The notes: generated from the sequence alone by a model not told the origin. 64,000 nucleotides of DNA from Candidatus Acidianus copahuensis (GCF_000632495.1 NZ_JFZT01000039.1:176501-240500); one strand, 5' to 3'. Counted from the stretch's first letter, positions 34,953 through 44,313 are shown. Numbers and translations are program-made.

Positions 34953-35872
34953 GGCTTCTCCACCACGTAAATTGACCTAGATAAACTCTTGTGAAGGTAA
35001 ATGAAATGCTCTTGTATAGGCTTTAAACCTGCTTCCTTTATTTTTTCTCTCCAATCTAACTTAGCGTCAGTAGCAAAAACAAGTCTTCCGCCCTTAGGAA
35101 GAACCTCTGCAGAATATTGGAAAAGATCCTCATAAAGTCTTTCAAAATCAACTTCTCTGGCATTTACTGATCTCCCATATGGCGGATCCGTTACAATGGA
35201 ATCAACTCTACGTATGGGCATCGTTGTTATAGATGACTGAACTAGGTCACAAGAATAACTAAAGTAGTCTAAGTTCTCCTTAGTTTTCTTCAGCATAACT
35301 CTATCTATATCCTCTCCAATGCAACGAATTCCTATCCACGAAGCCTCAAGTAAGATTGACCCTACTCCACACATGGGATCTAGGATGCTATTTCTAGCTA
35401 AAGCAAGGTTTATCATAGTTCTAGCGGTGTATGGATCCATGGTCCCTGACTGGGAATATGGTTTTTTTGAGTGTAACATTAAACTCCTTGAATCTCTTTC
35501 TTCCTCTCTTTTTCCTGCTATTATTATTCCATCTGTAAAGAGAAGATCTAGGATAGGGCATTCCTTTTTTATTATCACTCCTTTCTTTATTTCGTTGTAA
35601 TATGCAATAAACTTATCCTTGTTTGATCTCATTATTACGTTAGGTTTTACGTTAAAGCAATTTCCTCTTAGTTCCGCGTTAATTTCCAGAGGATCATTGG
35701 AGATAGAGATAACTCTTCCTGTTGCCTTAATGTTAGCTGATATTCGTGCAATTCCAGGCCTATTTCCCTCAATTATCCCGACCCCAGTAAAATAAGTTAT
35801 TTTAGTTCTAGCTAAAGCTTCAAGTTCTGCTATAGATAAAAATATCTCATCGGCCGAAAGTATTGCATACGT
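34949..35872 (-). CDS. trmG10: tRNA (guanine10-N2)-methyltransferase with THUMP domain; apparent ACG start
   Basis: The C-terminal half is a Rossmann methyltransferase with DPMCGVGSILLEA (AdoMet site) and TDPPYG (NPPY-type motif), typical of Trm-G10 enzymes that modify G10 of tRNA. The first ATG in frame (35632) would drop the N-terminal domain. Upstream codons encode YAILSADEIFLSIAELEAL, the expected family N-terminus. The codon where Met is expected is ACG at 35872-35870, overlapping the prs stop as TAACG. Codons further upstream give no normal start. Confidence 0.85.
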   Translation of the reverse strand, partial: TYAILSADEIFLSIAELEALARTKITYFTGVGIIEGNRPGIARISANIKATGRVISISNDPLEINAELRGNCFNVKPNVIMRSNKDKFIAYYNEIKKGVIIKKECPILDLLFTDGIIIAGKREEERDSRSLMLHSKKPYSQSGTMDPYTARTMINLALARNSILDPMCGVGSILLEASWIGIRCIGEDIDRVMLKKTKENLDYFSYSCDLVQSSITTMPIRRVDSIVTDPPYGRSVNAREVDFERLYEDLFQYSAEVLPKGGRLVFATDAKLDWREKIKEAGLKPIQEHFIYLHKSLSRSIYVVEKP

Positions 35873-36747
35873 TAAATCCTTACTGCTATTAGCTCTGATA
35901 CGTCAACCACCTTTACCGTTTCTGGAGGTATAACTGTGTTGGTTCCAATGATTTCCCTTATACCAGCTGAACTAAGTTTATCTTTAGCGTCACCAATTAA
36001 GAGTACGTGTGCTGCGCTGGCTATTACGGACTTAGCTCCTTTTTCATACGCTATTCTACTCGCTTGCGCCATTGTTCCTCCAGTGCTTATTATATCATCT
36101 ACAATTATGACGTCTTTGTTTTCTACTCCAGAAATATGTGAGTATTTTACTCGAACTTCTCCAGTATTTCTATCTCTTTCCTTTTCAATAAAACTAAACG
36201 GTGCCTCAAGCTCCTTAGCCATTCTTTCCGCTCTACTTAATGCCCCTTTATCTGGAGCGATTACAAATGGATTAGATGTGATTTTCTTTAGCTCCTTAGC
36301 TAAGGTCGGTACTGGATCCACTATCTTAACTTTTCCCTTGAAGAAGGAAATTACAGTATCATAGTCATGCGGTTCAACTGTTATTAGCTCATCTGATCCT
36401 GAGCGATAAAGAAGATCTAAAACTGTTTTTAGGCTTAGTGCCTCTCCATCTTTAAATCTTCTGTTTTGTCTAGCGTAGCCCAAGTATGGTATAACAGATA
36501 TTACTTTTTCTGCTCCTAAGTCCTTTAATGTCTCTATCATGAAGAATAGTTCCATCCAATGCTTATCCTGTGGATAATAAGTTGACTGAATTATAACAAC
36601 CTCCTCTCCCTTTACCTCTATTGGTATCCTTATATATGATTCACCGTCTGGAAATAACTTAGATTCAACCTTACTGCTCCTTGAACCCAATATCTTAGCA
36701 ACTTTGTCATCAATACTATTAGATGCAGTTCCACCTATTACTATCAT
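35872..36747 (-). CDS. prs: ribose-phosphate pyrophosphokinase
   Basis: A protein of 291 residues making PRPP from ribose 5-phosphate and ATP. It shows KLFPDGESYIRIP at the N-terminus, RQNRRFKDGEALS, VEPHDYDT and the PRPP loop DDIISTGGTM. PRPP feeds nucleotide synthesis and also the pncB reaction. It is the first gene of a prs-trmG10-rnz operon. The ATG lies 26 bp from a TATA box shared with the GPN GTPase gene. Confidence 0.95.
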   Translation of the reverse strand: MIVIGGTASNSIDDKVAKILGSRSSKVESKLFPDGESYIRIPIEVKGEEVVIIQSTYYPQDKHWMELFFMIETLKDLGAEKVISVIPYLGYARQNRRFKDGEALSLKTVLDLLYRSGSDELITVEPHDYDTVISFFKGKVKIVDPVPTLAKELKKITSNPFVIAPDKGALSRAERMAKELEAPFSFIEKERDRNTGEVRVKYSHISGVENKDVIIVDDIISTGGTMAQASRIAYEKGAKSVIASAAHVLLIGDAKDKLSSAGIREIIGTNTVIPPETVKVVDVSELIAVRI

Positions 36748-36769
36748 TTGAATATACTTATGGAAGAGG

Positions 36770-36777
36770 TTTTTAAG
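36770..36777. promoter_or_regulatory. TATA box shared by prs and the GPN GTPase gene
   Basis: TTTTTAAG lies in the 52-bp gap, 26 bp from the prs ATG at 36747 and 27 bp from the GTPase ATG at 36800. One box could direct leaderless transcripts both ways. Confidence 0.5.
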
Positions 36778-36799
36778 ATTAAAATCGTAGAAGTTAAAG

Positions 36800-37561
36800 A
36801 TGTATTACATTTTCTTTACAGGTACTGCTGGTTCTGGAAAGACTACAATGGTTAATGAGTTTCAGCAATACCTACTAGATCAGCAGATGGATGCAGCAGT
36901 GATAAACCTTGACCCAGCAGTAGAGCGTTTACCTTACACACCTGATCTTGACATTAGAGACTATGTAGATGCTAGAGAAGTTATGGAAAAATACGGTCTT
37001 GGACCAAATTCTTCTCTCATCGTCTCTATGGATCTCTTAATGTCTAAAGCCTCAGAGGTAAAGAAAGATCTTGGAGAGATTGAGTCCAATTACGTTATTA
37101 TTGATACTCCTGGACAGGTAGAGCTTTTTGCTTATAGGGATACATCCAGGTTATTAGTTTCGTTAATAGTCGGAGAAAGTAAGGCTATAAATATCTTTCT
37201 TCTAGACTCGTTTCTAGCTAGAGATGCAGAGAGTTACGTTTCGCTTCTCCTTCTTTCAAGCTCAATAAGATTTAGAATGTCGTTACCACAGATCAACGTC
37301 TTATCAAAGATAGATTTACTATCAAATGCAGAACTAGAAAAAATAAAGGCGTGGGGAGAAGGAGAAGAACTTATTGATAATCTAGGGAAAATTGATGATT
37401 TTTCCTTTGAGCTTGTAAGAACTCTTGTTGAAAGCTTAGATACATCACCCATTCCGGTCTCAGCTACTGAAGGGATAGGAATGGATGAACTTTACGCTGA
37501 AGTCCAAAGGACTCTGGCAGGAGGAGAGGATTACTATACAGAAGAGAATTCACCTAGATAA
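36800..37561 (+). CDS. GPN-loop GTPase
   Basis: A protein of 253 residues with the P-loop GTAGSGKTT, the family-specific Gly-Pro-Asn in YGLGPNSSLI, DTPGQVELF (switch region) and a base-specificity motif in NVLSKIDLL. Archaeal GPN GTPases are homodimers; eukaryotic relatives help assemble RNA polymerase II. The precise archaeal role is unsettled. It is monocistronic, with a decayed repeat behind it. Confidence 0.9.
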   Translation: MYYIFFTGTAGSGKTTMVNEFQQYLLDQQMDAAVINLDPAVERLPYTPDLDIRDYVDAREVMEKYGLGPNSSLIVSMDLLMSKASEVKKDLGEIESNYVIIDTPGQVELFAYRDTSRLLVSLIVGESKAINIFLLDSFLARDAESYVSLLLLSSSIRFRMSLPQINVLSKIDLLSNAELEKIKAWGEGEELIDNLGKIDDFSFELVRTLVESLDTSPIPVSATEGIGMDELYAEVQRTLAGGEDYYTEENSPR

Positions 37562-37675
37562 GCCGTTAATAGTGGTTTCACTTAAATTATGACATTTTTA
37601 TATATTTCATGTTTTTCCTCCTAAAACGGTTATATATTGAAAAGAACAATATTAATTTGCACTAGATATATGTAT

Positions 37676-37880
37676 GTAGACCCGAATTAGGGAATAAAAA
37701 GAGTGTAAATATCCTAAGAATGTACGGGTTTCCAACATCTCTTAGGTCTTTGATAAGACTTTCAAGGATATTGTGAGGTTACCTCGCTAATGGATCGTTA
37801 TGATGACCGTTTACCCAGAATATGTTGAAGCTAAAGGCTTTACGGACATAACAATATTTGTCCGTAAAAACCCAAACCCC
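37676..37880 (+). repeat. dispersed repeat, copy C (inverted relative to A and B)
   Basis: Opens with GTAGACCCGAATTAGGG and ends with CCCAAACCCC, the reverse complement of the ends of copy A. On the plus strand one frame gives VYPEYVEAKGFTDITIFVRK, comparable to FVQNVVKSKGFTNKTIDARK from copy B, so decayed coding sequence is likely. It sits directly upstream of pcna. Confidence 0.7.
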
Positions 37881-37887
37881 TTTGAAG

Positions 37888-37894
37888 TTTTATA
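37888..37894 (+). promoter_or_regulatory. TATA box of pcna
   Basis: TTTTATA centred 26 bp before ATG 37917 predicts a leaderless transcript and supports this start over the GTG at 37908. Confidence 0.55.
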
Positions 37895-37916
37895 CTGTTT
37901 TAGATAGGTGATAATT

Positions 37917-38651
37917 ATGAAGTTTAAAGTTATAGACGCAAAGGCACTATCCACAATTTTTGATGTGTTATCTGAGTTCATGGATACGGTAACAATAATT
38001 GTAACGAAAGAAGGTATCAAAATGGGGGGAATAGATCCTTCTAGAGTTGCTTTCATAGACATTTTTCTTCCATCAAAGTACTTTGAAGAGTTTGAGTTGA
38101 CAAGTGATGAATACCTTGGAATTAAATTATCTGATGTCTCTGCAGTCCTCTCTAGAACAACTAAAGAAGACAGTTTAATTGTTGAGACAAACGAAGGTAA
38201 GATAAATTTTACATTACAAGGAGAATTTGAAAGAAGTTTTTCATTACCTTTAATCAACCCAGAAGAGCAGAAGAGCCCTACATTAAATCTGCAGTTTCCT
38301 TTTAAGGCTAGAATATTAACTTCTGCATTTTCAGATGTCATGAGTATAATGGAAGATATGGGGGAAGCTGTAACTTTTACGTCAGAGGGAGGAAAGCTTT
38401 ACATTTCAGTTGAAGGTGATATGGGAACTTCTAAAGTAGAGCTATCTACAGAAAGCGGAAACTTAGTTGATTCTCAAGGTTCAGATGCTAGCAGTACGTA
38501 TAGTATATATTACATAACAAAAATATCTAAAATGAAATCCAGTTCAGATATACTTGAGGTATCATTCGGTTCACAAATACCTATAAAACTTCACTATGAG
38601 TTACCTCAAGAGGGATACGGTGACTTTTACGTCGCACCAAGAGTTGAATAA
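37917..38651 (+). CDS. pcna: DNA polymerase sliding clamp PCNA
   Basis: A protein of 244 residues with two clamp domains (MKFKVIDAKALSTIFDVLSE, GIDPSRVAFIDIFLP, and a C-terminal LPQEGYGDFYVAPRVE). Sulfolobales carry three PCNA subunits forming a heterotrimer; which one this is cannot be settled here, though the link with priS resembles PCNA1 of S. solfataricus as I recall. The 3' end overlaps the priS reading frame. Confidence 0.93.
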   Translation: MKFKVIDAKALSTIFDVLSEFMDTVTIIVTKEGIKMGGIDPSRVAFIDIFLPSKYFEEFELTSDEYLGIKLSDVSAVLSRTTKEDSLIVETNEGKINFTLQGEFERSFSLPLINPEEQKSPTLNLQFPFKARILTSAFSDVMSIMEDMGEAVTFTSEGGKLYISVEGDMGTSKVELSTESGNLVDSQGSDASSTYSIYYITKISKMKSSSDILEVSFGSQIPIKLHYELPQEGYGDFYVAPRVE

Positions 38652-39600
38652 GATAATTACCCTTCTTTTTAAGGACTACTACTCTAGGTCAAAACTCGAA
38701 TTACCTTTCGATATGGAATTAAGAGAATTTGCCTACCAACCTTTTGGGAAGGATACATACGTTAGACATCTCTCTTTTGGTTCGGAGAAGGAATTGCTTG
38801 ACTATATAACTCACAATATACCCTTACATCTCTTCTTCTCTTCGGCTAAATATCAGATTCCATCCGCTGATGACATGGAACTTAAAGGCTGGATTGGAGC
38901 AGATCTTCAGTTCGATATTGACGCTGATGAAATATGTAATCCTAAGACTATAAGTTTTTGTCCAATTTGCGGTAAGGTATTAACTAATTCTAAGTGTGAA
39001 GAGCACGGTATGGCTACCACTTTTTCTGAAATAACAGGAGAATGTCTAAGTAAGGCATTAGAACAAGCTCTTACCATAAAAGATATTCTAAAGGATGACT
39101 TTGCTTTAGATTCAAAGATTTACTTTTCAGGCAATAGAGGATTTCACGTATATGTAGAATGTTCTGGTGATTGTGCATTAATGGATTCTGAAGAGAGAAA
39201 GCAGATTGTTGATTATATTTCTGGAAAGTGTTCGCAGAAGTTCAAGGGAGGCAGAGAAAACGATCCTGGATGGATTGGAAGATTAGCAAAGGGTATAGAG
39301 AAAACAGTTTTTGACGAGCAGGTAACAATAGATGTAAAGAGGTTAGTTAGAATACCAGGTTCAATTCACGGGAAGTCCGGTTTAATAGTTAAGAAGGTAG
39401 AGAGTAATAATTTTTCTTTTGATTCCTCTCTATGTCCTTTTGCCGGTTCTGCAATATTTTTCCCCTTAATAACAGGAGAGTTTCAACTTTTAGATTCAAA
39501 GGTTAAAATGATAAGAGGTGATCCTATTAAGTTGGATGTATGTTTGGCAATTTACGCTCATCTAAAAGGATTGGGAGAGGTGAAGCTTTACGTTAGATGA
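38620..39600 (+). CDS. priS: DNA primase small subunit PriS
   Basis: A protein of 326 residues from GTG 38620, which gives TFTSHQELNKIITLLF and fits homologues; ATG 38596 would add eight residues. The catalytic acidic pair is D99/D101 in LQFDIDADE, a zinc knuckle starts at CPICG, and SGNRGFHV and RIPGSIHGKSGL are primase landmarks. PriS makes primers with PriL. It begins inside pcna with a 32-bp overlap, so translation is coupled. Confidence 0.93.
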   Translation: MTFTSHQELNKIITLLFKDYYSRSKLELPFDMELREFAYQPFGKDTYVRHLSFGSEKELLDYITHNIPLHLFFSSAKYQIPSADDMELKGWIGADLQFDIDADEICNPKTISFCPICGKVLTNSKCEEHGMATTFSEITGECLSKALEQALTIKDILKDDFALDSKIYFSGNRGFHVYVECSGDCALMDSEERKQIVDYISGKCSQKFKGGRENDPGWIGRLAKGIEKTVFDEQVTIDVKRLVRIPGSIHGKSGLIVKKVESNNFSFDSSLCPFAGSAIFFPLITGEFQLLDSKVKMIRGDPIKLDVCLAIYAHLKGLGEVKLYVR

Positions 39601-40033
39601 TATTCTAAGTAGGGAATTACAATCTGAAGACCCTGTGACTATAACCTTAGATGATATAGAAAGACAGTCATCCGTTTTAAGAAAATTAAGGTTAAAGTAT
39701 AACGATGACTTGCATGAAAGGGAAATAAAGGTCTATGAGGAGTTAGCGGAATCGATTTTTGAGATGAGAGTCGGAAAATATATTGAGAGCGGAAAGGATG
39801 GCGGTTCATTAGATTCGTTTCTTTTTGACTTTCTGAAAAAGATAAAGGAATTTTATATCTCTATGATGACAGGAAACCTCATATTAAAAGGGCACTTTGT
39901 CTTATGCGAAATTAAAAAACCTTTTACATTAGGGAGCAGAATAATGCATCCAGGAGATATAGTAATGTTAGACTTGAGAAACGTGTCTGCTTTATTGATC
40001 GCTGAATATATAATTCCGTATAAAATAAGTTAG
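39590..40033 (+). CDS. gins15: GINS complex subunit, Gins15 (Sld5/Psf1) type; apparent ACG start
   Basis: A helical N-terminal domain is followed by a small beta domain (FVLCEIKKPF, MHPGDIVMLD, ALLIAEYIIPY), the A-then-B order of Sld5/Psf1-like subunits. GINS binds MCM and the Cdc45/RecJ-like protein in the replicative helicase. The first normal start is GTG 39635, but the frame is open upstream and encodes LDDILSRELQSEDPV, a normal GINS N-terminus. The codon before it is ACG at 39590-39592, overlapping the end of priS. Linkage to priS supports the call. Confidence 0.75.
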   Translation, partial: TLDDILSRELQSEDPVTITLDDIERQSSVLRKLRLKYNDDLHEREIKVYEELAESIFEMRVGKYIESGKDGGSLDSFLFDFLKKIKEFYISMMTGNLILKGHFVLCEIKKPFTLGSRIMHPGDIVMLDLRNVSALLIAEYIIPYKIS

Positions 40034-40039
40034 ATTGCT

Positions 40040-40327
40040 ATGAAAGTTCCTAAGACAATGAGGGTTTACTGCCCTAAATGTAAGACTTATACTGATCATA
40101 GTGTGTCTCAATATAAATCTGGAAAAAGAAGGACAATTGCAGAGGGACAAAGAAGATATGATAGAAAGAATATTGGATATGGAGGAAAGAGAAAGCCTGA
40201 ACAACATAAGTTTGCTAAAGTTACAAAGAAAGTAGTCTTGGATCTAAAGTGTACTAAGTGCGGGTACGTTATTATGAAACCAGGAATAAGGTTAAAGAAA
40301 GTTGAAATTACTGAGGTGATCAAATGA
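40040..40327 (+). CDS. rpl44e: 50S ribosomal protein L44e
   Basis: A protein of 95 residues with two CxxC pairs (CPKCKTYTDH and CTKCGYV) and the basic segment RKNIGYGGKRKPEQHKFAK, as in L44e. It overlaps S27e by 4 bp; the pair with aIF2-alpha and Nop10 is a conserved archaeal operon. Confidence 0.95.
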   Translation: MKVPKTMRVYCPKCKTYTDHSVSQYKSGKRRTIAEGQRRYDRKNIGYGGKRKPEQHKFAKVTKKVVLDLKCTKCGYVIMKPGIRLKKVEITEVIK

Positions 40328-40521
40328 GGAAACTTAGAGTTTTAATTCCAGAGCAAAAAAGCAGATTCATAAGAGTTAAATGCCCTAATTGTGGGAATGA
40401 ACAAGTAATATTTAGCCATCCGACATTTCCAGTGAGGTGTCTAGCTTGTGGTACGCAATTAGCTTATCCTAATGGGGGCAAAGCAAAAATAATAGCTGAA
40501 GTGTTAAAGGAACTTGGCTAA
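40324..40521 (+). CDS. rps27e: 30S ribosomal protein S27e
   Basis: A protein of 65 residues with a zinc ribbon, CPNCGNEQVIFSHP and CLACGTQLAYPNGG, characteristic of S27e. It is separated from aIF2-alpha by two bases. Confidence 0.95.
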   Translation: MRKLRVLIPEQKSRFIRVKCPNCGNEQVIFSHPTFPVRCLACGTQLAYPNGGKAKIIAEVLKELG

Positions 40522-40523
40522 AA

Positions 40524-41306
40524 ATGATTTATAACAGGCACAGGTTACCTAGAGAAGGAGATATTTTAATAGCAACCGTAAAACAAATTTTTGATTACGG
40601 TAGTTATGTAACTCTAGATGAATATGGAGGAATGCAAGCTTTTCTTCCCTGGAGTGAGATTAGTACTAGATGGGTAAGGAATATTAGGGATGTGGTAAAA
40701 GAGGGTAGAAAGGTCATTGTTAAAGTAATTAGGGTAGATCAGAGGAAAGGCACTGTAGATGTTTCCTTAAAAAAAGTAAATGACGACGAGAGAAGAAAGA
40801 AAAATGCAGAATGGAAAAAAATTCAAAAAGTAGACAAGATCTTAGAAATAGTATCTCAAAAACTAGGTAAGACAGAGAAGGAGGCTTGGGAGCAAGTAGC
40901 TTGGAGACTAGAGGATAAATATGGAGATGTTTATATCGCTATGCAAAAGTCATCCAAGGAAGGAGAAAAGATCTTATTGGATGCTGGAGTACCAGAGATT
41001 TGGATTAAACCTATTGTAGAAGAGACTAGTAAATTTAGTGAGGAGAAGAAGGTAAAGGACAGTAAAATAATTTCTATTAGATGTAAGGATTCTCTTGGTA
41101 TTGAAAAAATAAAGCACCTTGTAGATCTAGTAACTAAAACTAATGACGGTTTTTCGATAAGAGTATACACTATAGGTGCGCCTAGATACAGAATAGAAGT
41201 AGTAGGGAATGACCCCAAGGATGTTTCAGAAAAACTTACTAATGTTTTATCAATATTGGTGCAGGAAGGAAAGAAAGAAGGTCTTGAAGTAGGGGAGTCT
41301 AAATAA
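40524..41306 (+). CDS. eif2a: translation initiation factor 2 subunit alpha
   Basis: A protein of 260 residues: S1 domain (GDILIATVKQIFDYGSYVTL, FLPWSEIS), a helical middle and a C-terminal alpha-beta domain that contacts the gamma subunit. It has no Ser in the position phosphorylated in eukaryotes that I can assign. The stop shares one base with the Nop10 ATG. Confidence 0.95.
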   Translation: MIYNRHRLPREGDILIATVKQIFDYGSYVTLDEYGGMQAFLPWSEISTRWVRNIRDVVKEGRKVIVKVIRVDQRKGTVDVSLKKVNDDERRKKNAEWKKIQKVDKILEIVSQKLGKTEKEAWEQVAWRLEDKYGDVYIAMQKSSKEGEKILLDAGVPEIWIKPIVEETSKFSEEKKVKDSKIISIRCKDSLGIEKIKHLVDLVTKTNDGFSIRVYTIGAPRYRIEVVGNDPKDVSEKLTNVLSILVQEGKKEGLEVGESK

Positions 41307-41476
41307 TGGGATGGAAAATACGAAAATGTCCAAATGATGGGACATATACATTAAGGGATTACTGCCCTATATGTGGGAAACCAACCGTTTTTTCTCATCC
41401 ACCGAGATTCTCTCCTGTAGATAAGTATGTAAAATATAGAATAGAGTTAAAAAAAGGGCATAAACTAGATTGTTAG
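41306..41476 (+). CDS. nop10: H/ACA RNP protein Nop10
   Basis: A protein of 56 residues: RKCPNDGTYTLRDYCPICG zinc ribbon, then HPPRFSPVDKY, the Nop10 signature. It stabilises Cbf5 in pseudouridine-guiding RNPs. It starts at TAATG overlapping the aIF2-alpha stop and ends overlapping aglB tail to tail by 4 bp. Confidence 0.95.
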   Translation: MGWKIRKCPNDGTYTLRDYCPICGKPTVFSHPPRFSPVDKYVKYRIELKKGHKLDC

Positions 41477-43752
41477 CCATAAACATAAGTAGTGTTTATT
41501 ATTGTCCCTGGTTGAACGAACTGATATATCATTACCATAATGTAAGTCTGATAGTCAGGTCCTGTAATCCAAGGATATAGAGATACATAAACTGGTTGGA
41601 AGTACATTAAGTGAACTGGTTCTAGTGGAGTTCCCGGAGTTCTTTGAATGCCTGAACTTGTTATAGATAAGGAACTACTAAACGGAGCTATTACTGGATA
41701 TCCATTATATCCTTGAAGTGCTTCTATAAACATATTTGCGATAAGCGATTGGTAAGCCTTTTGTGTCCATGCGAAGGGATATGCGCTACCTACATAGCTT
41801 TCTAGTGTGCTTAACTCGCTTGCTACAGAAGGATTAGTTTGCGCTAAGGGAGCAAGAGAAGAGTTTAGACTTTCCTCTTCTTGAAGTATTAGACTAGAGT
41901 TTAGATACTCGCTTATTGGATAGCCAGCTATTACAGTCATTGCCCCAAAGGCTTTTCCGATGTCTCCTAGAGAAGTCGTATAGCCTAGGAATTCTCCTCC
42001 TAGATCAGTTGGATATCCGATAAACCACTCATCTCCAGTTGAGGAGTTAACTAGAGTCACGGCGTCATAAGCCACTATATAGGCGGGAATAGTATAATTT
42101 GGGCTTCCATATGGTGCTAAGTGGAAGTCTTTCTCTAATACTGTAGCTGCAAAAGATTCATTGTTGAGGAACATCTCAGCCATTAACTTAATTTGAGTTC
42201 CATTAAGTGTATTATTTTCATCAATCACGCTCCGATTTCCTATTACTTCTACCCAATATCCGTAGTCCCACCAAGACATTACAAACGAATGCTCTGGCGT
42301 CTTAGAATTTAACCAATCGAGTGCTGATACCCACGCATAATTGGTGATTGGATACGGAGATGCAGATGTTAGTATTTCATTTGGTTCGTAACTATAAACT
42401 ATCGCTGCACTAGCATCTGCTACTAAAGAAATTCCTACTATTCCAAGAATTAGCAAAGGTATTAGCTTATTTCCATGCTCCCTAACCTTGTTTACGATAA
42501 AGTAGACTCCAATTCCAGCCAATGGAGCAATCATGTAAGCAGTATAGTTAAATAAATATGGCTGTTCAGAAGTTCCATAAATGCTAAGGACTCCTAATAC
42601 AAGTAACCATAATCCCGCAAGACTACTTTGCCTTAATAAATAATACATTCCAACGATAGAAAGGAATAACGCTACTCCGAAATCTTGAATCATAGAAGTT
42701 ATAGATTGGGGAATATACTCGGCTACGGTTCTGTCGATGGGTACTGTAAATTGGAAGAAAGGATTTACAATGGCATAGTATCTACTAGGAATTGGTGAAA
42801 TACCTAAGAATGAAAGACCCAGTATCCCAATAACTATAATCAAGACAATAATTGCTGTTAGGATAAGCGTTCTAGACTCTGAAATTTCTCTAGGAATAAT
42901 CTGCTTTAGATATACATCAAAGAAAAGTAAAGCTCCAATTAGCAGAAGGGAGAAACCATGAGCGAGGCCTGAGAAGAAGCCTATGCTATTTGGTGCAAAT
43001 GATGTGAGGAATGCAGTTACTATAGCCATTAGTGTAAAAGACTTTGCTGTCGTTTCGTCATTTCTATTAAGTAATATTAGAAGAAATGCGCCAGCCAGCA
43101 GGCTAAGGTCTATATATGTAGATCCTCCCCAAGTTATTTCAGCTAAGAATAGCGGTACTCCTGCTATTGCTCCATATAGTGGTTTCTTTTTCTCTATTGC
43201 ATAATTAAGAAGATAAATGGAGAAGAGGACAAACACACCACCCCAAGAGTCCTTTGGAAGTCCACCTATAATGTTCTTATAAGTTAGTGCTGGTGATACT
43301 GCAATTACGGCTGCAGCAATAAAGCCTGCAATTCTACTTTTTGTTATCCCACTTACGGAAATATACGCTGCTGCTACACCTAATCCAGCTAAGGCTATAT
43401 CAAAGAATATTGTCACAGTATATACAGCATTAGCGCCAAATGCTGAGAAAAACGGCAAAGAAAATAATGCAACTAGGAATGGCAAACCTATTGTATCTCC
43501 TAGCTCTATAAAATATCCATAAGGAAACCAAGCATGAACGTCAGGAGGTACCGCATACCAGTTTCCATGTGCTTGGGCAATTAATAAGGCATTATAAAAC
43601 AGGTACCACGAGTCAAATCCATTTATTGTAAGAGGATAGGACGCGCTTACACCTCTTATCAGAATTGATACTAGCGAGATGGCTGCGACAATTGTTGCGT
43701 CAACTATGTTACTCTTTCTCAGAATCGTTGAGGATTTTTTTAAAGATTGCAT
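41473..43752 (-). CDS. aglB: oligosaccharyltransferase AglB (STT3 family)
   Basis: A protein of 759 residues. About twelve to thirteen membrane segments fill the first 430 residues, with a DxD-like acidic site in the first outer loop (NGFDSW). The soluble C-terminal domain begins near 470 and holds SWWDYGYWV at about 485-493, the sequon-binding motif. It transfers lipid-linked glycans to Asn in S-layer and other surface proteins. It appears monocistronic. Confidence 0.95.
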   Translation of the reverse strand: MQSLKKSSTILRKSNIVDATIVAAISLVSILIRGVSASYPLTINGFDSWYLFYNALLIAQAHGNWYAVPPDVHAWFPYGYFIELGDTIGLPFLVALFSLPFFSAFGANAVYTVTIFFDIALAGLGVAAAYISVSGITKSRIAGFIAAAVIAVSPALTYKNIIGGLPKDSWGGVFVLFSIYLLNYAIEKKKPLYGAIAGVPLFLAEITWGGSTYIDLSLLAGAFLLILLNRNDETTAKSFTLMAIVTAFLTSFAPNSIGFFSGLAHGFSLLLIGALLFFDVYLKQIIPREISESRTLILTAIIVLIIVIGILGLSFLGISPIPSRYYAIVNPFFQFTVPIDRTVAEYIPQSITSMIQDFGVALFLSIVGMYYLLRQSSLAGLWLLVLGVLSIYGTSEQPYLFNYTAYMIAPLAGIGVYFIVNKVREHGNKLIPLLILGIVGISLVADASAAIVYSYEPNEILTSASPYPITNYAWVSALDWLNSKTPEHSFVMSWWDYGYWVEVIGNRSVIDENNTLNGTQIKLMAEMFLNNESFAATVLEKDFHLAPYGSPNYTIPAYIVAYDAVTLVNSSTGDEWFIGYPTDLGGEFLGYTTSLGDIGKAFGAMTVIAGYPISEYLNSSLILQEEESLNSSLAPLAQTNPSVASELSTLESYVGSAYPFAWTQKAYQSLIANMFIEALQGYNGYPVIAPFSSSLSITSSGIQRTPGTPLEPVHLMYFQPVYVSLYPWITGPDYQTYIMVMIYQFVQPGTIINTTYVYG

Positions 43753-43811
43753 AAAGGTTTACTGAACGGTCTTAATATAAATCTTATTCCAAATACTCCC
43801 TTTTCGAATGA

Positions 43812-43898
<87 letters not shown>

Positions 43899-44282
43899 TC
43901 TTACTTTAGTGTTTCTATATATTTTAAAATCTAACTTCGTATCTCTAGGTCATTGTAGAAAAATTAATTTTTAATATATTCTTTGAATTAAATGAGAATA
44001 TAATACTTATTAGTATAAAGATCTGTCTTTAAATTAAGACCTTCATAACAATCTATCAAATTATTTAGTTTTTTGGTCTTTTATTTAATATTAATCACTT
44101 AAAAAGGAATTAATAACTTTTAAGAGAACATTATAAATTGTGATGATATATTACTCAATTTAATAAATTTTTCTGAAGAAAAATTTATGAGCTTCTTATA
44201 GTATACAAGAATTTTTATAACTTTTTCCTGGTTTTTTAACTCGAGATAGAGAACTGGACACATAATGTCGAAACAAAGTAAA
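43899..44282. other. 384-bp gene-free gap between tRNA genes
   Basis: Very AT-rich, with many T and A runs. A GTGATGA box near 44142 and a CTGA near 44173 were considered as a C/D RNA but the spacing is wrong. No ORF is supported. Confidence 0.45.
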
Positions 44283-44290
44283 CTTTAAAG
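44283..44290 (+). promoter_or_regulatory. TATA box of the tRNA-Gly gene
   Basis: CTTTAAAG centred 27 bp upstream of the first tRNA base, so transcription starts at or next to the mature 5' end. Confidence 0.55.
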
Positions 44291-44313
44291 ATAGGTTTCT
44301 CTAATTGATATGT

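Larger units (their letters stand above)
37562..37916. other. 355-bp gap with decayed repeat and the pcna promoter
   Basis: No gene. Most of it is copy C of the dispersed repeat (37676-37880), ending only 7 bp before the pcna TATA box. Confidence 0.6.

Noticed and set aside
44141..44176. Possible C/D box RNA (GTGATGA and CTGA)
   Set aside because: Spacing of about 26 nt between boxes is too long for an archaeal C/D guide and no second box pair is in place.
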